The notes below the pieces were generated by a model. That model was not told the origin of the DNA, did no database searches, and saw only the letters and a program-made list of their open reading frames with translations. This document shows, in pieces, positions 5,820-6,281 of a DNA stretch of 6,281 nt. Made by a program: the position numbers and the translations under genes. Positions within the stretch are counted from its first letter, which is position 1. Every line of letters starts with the position of its first letter. The stretch comes from Planctomycetaceae bacterium (GTDB lineage Bacteria > Planctomycetota > Planctomycetia > Pirellulales > Thermoguttaceae). The stretch is taken from assembly GCA_031256755.1 (NCBI GenBank), contig JAIRPZ010000034.1, positions 1-6,281 on the forward strand, written 5' to 3'.

Positions 5820-6281
5820 CTACTTTGCGACCGGCGTATTCGCTGTTCGCTTACTGGCGGGATGTTTTTCTTTCGGAAAATCGCGTTCCGATATTTTTTC
5901 CAGCACCGATTCATCTATATGGTAACGGATCGCTTTATCGTCTTTGAAAATGTCCACCGCATCAAGTTGTCCGTCCGCATCAAAGTCGTGATATATCCGA
6001 TTGAAAGTCGCATCGGCATTCATTACTGAATAAAGGTACCTTAATGGTTTTCCCTCCGAGTCGTATTTGAACAGGCAAGACACCCGCGGCAGCGGCTCGC
6101 CGCTTAACGTCTTACTATCCACCCTCAGTTCCTGTCCATTTTCCGATACCTTGCGTTCGGCTATCGGAAAATCCAATAATCCTTGCGTAATACAGTAATC
6201 GTCTGTATTTTTATCATAGTGGATAGAGAGATCGCCCACTAGCACCACCGTGGGGATTCGGTCATGATATACAATAGGCGG
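5820..6281 (-). CDS. Unrecognised protein, 3' part only (5' end outside the window)
   Basis: The frame is open from the window edge through 153 codons to a TAG at 5820-5822. A GTG at 6248 could be taken as a start. The frame continues upstream without a stop to 6281 (reading PPIVYHDRIPTVV), so the true start is probably beyond the edge. I do not recognise a family. The visible part is a soluble, charged, beta-rich sequence without a membrane segment. It contains DFDADGQLDAVDIF, a D-x-D-x-D-G-x-x-D run like a calcium-binding EF-hand/dockerin loop, seen in many extracytoplasmic planctomycete proteins. The C-terminal tail is basic (about KEKHPASKRT). It lies 162 bp upstream of the operon on the same strand, with no clear terminator between. 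Confidence 0.6.
   Translation of the reverse strand, partial: PPIVYHDRIPTVVLVGDLSIHYDKNTDDYCITQGLLDFPIAERKVSENGQELRVDSKTLSGEPLPRVSCLFKYDSEGKPLRYLYSVMNADATFNRIYHDFDADGQLDAVDIFKDDKAIRYHIDESVLEKISERDFPKEKHPASKRTANTPVAK

Overview
The window looks like a chromosomal segment from a Gram-negative bacterium. A planctomycete or other PVC-group organism is my best guess, with modest confidence. The grounds are a membrane-anchored leucine-rich-repeat protein, an Rpn-family PD-(D/E)XK nuclease gene beside degenerate short repeats, and loosely packed intergenic DNA of moderate GC. No rRNA, tRNA, CRISPR array or phage gene is visible, and the taxon cannot be fixed from this sequence alone.

Layout on the plus strand. 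Positions 1-97 hold two clusters of a CAGGATT/AATCCTG motif in opposite orientation. Positions 117-149 hold a degenerate 7-bp tandem repeat. A good sigma70-like promoter (156-184) then points at an Rpn-family nuclease/putative transposase gene (191-1068). That gene is broken by a frameshift near 335-345, although its catalytic D...E-x-Q residues survive downstream of the break. A weak terminator-like hairpin at 1183-1207 lies where this gene converges with the minus-strand genes.

Layout on the minus strand. Three genes form a tight operon read from 5657 down to 1191. The first encodes a leucine-rich-repeat protein with one N-terminal membrane anchor. Two bases later comes a half-sized UvrA-like ABC ATPase with a single ATPase module. 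Overlapping it by 8 bp is a free-standing C-terminal half of the helicase HrpA, with no helicase core. A promoter with a perfect TATAAT (5703-5708) and a GGAG ribosome binding site precede the operon. At the right edge, the 3' end of an unrecognised gene (5820-6281) runs out of the window on the same strand.

The most notable feature is the operon. Two normally large multidomain nucleic-acid enzymes appear as matching halves: UvrA reduced to its first ATPase module with its zinc and insertion segments trimmed, and HrpA reduced to its C-terminal ribosome/RNA-associated region. They are translationally coupled to each other and sit behind an anchored LRR protein. The reading frames are long, intact and end at domain boundaries, which argues for maintained genes rather than debris. 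What the three proteins do together is unknown.
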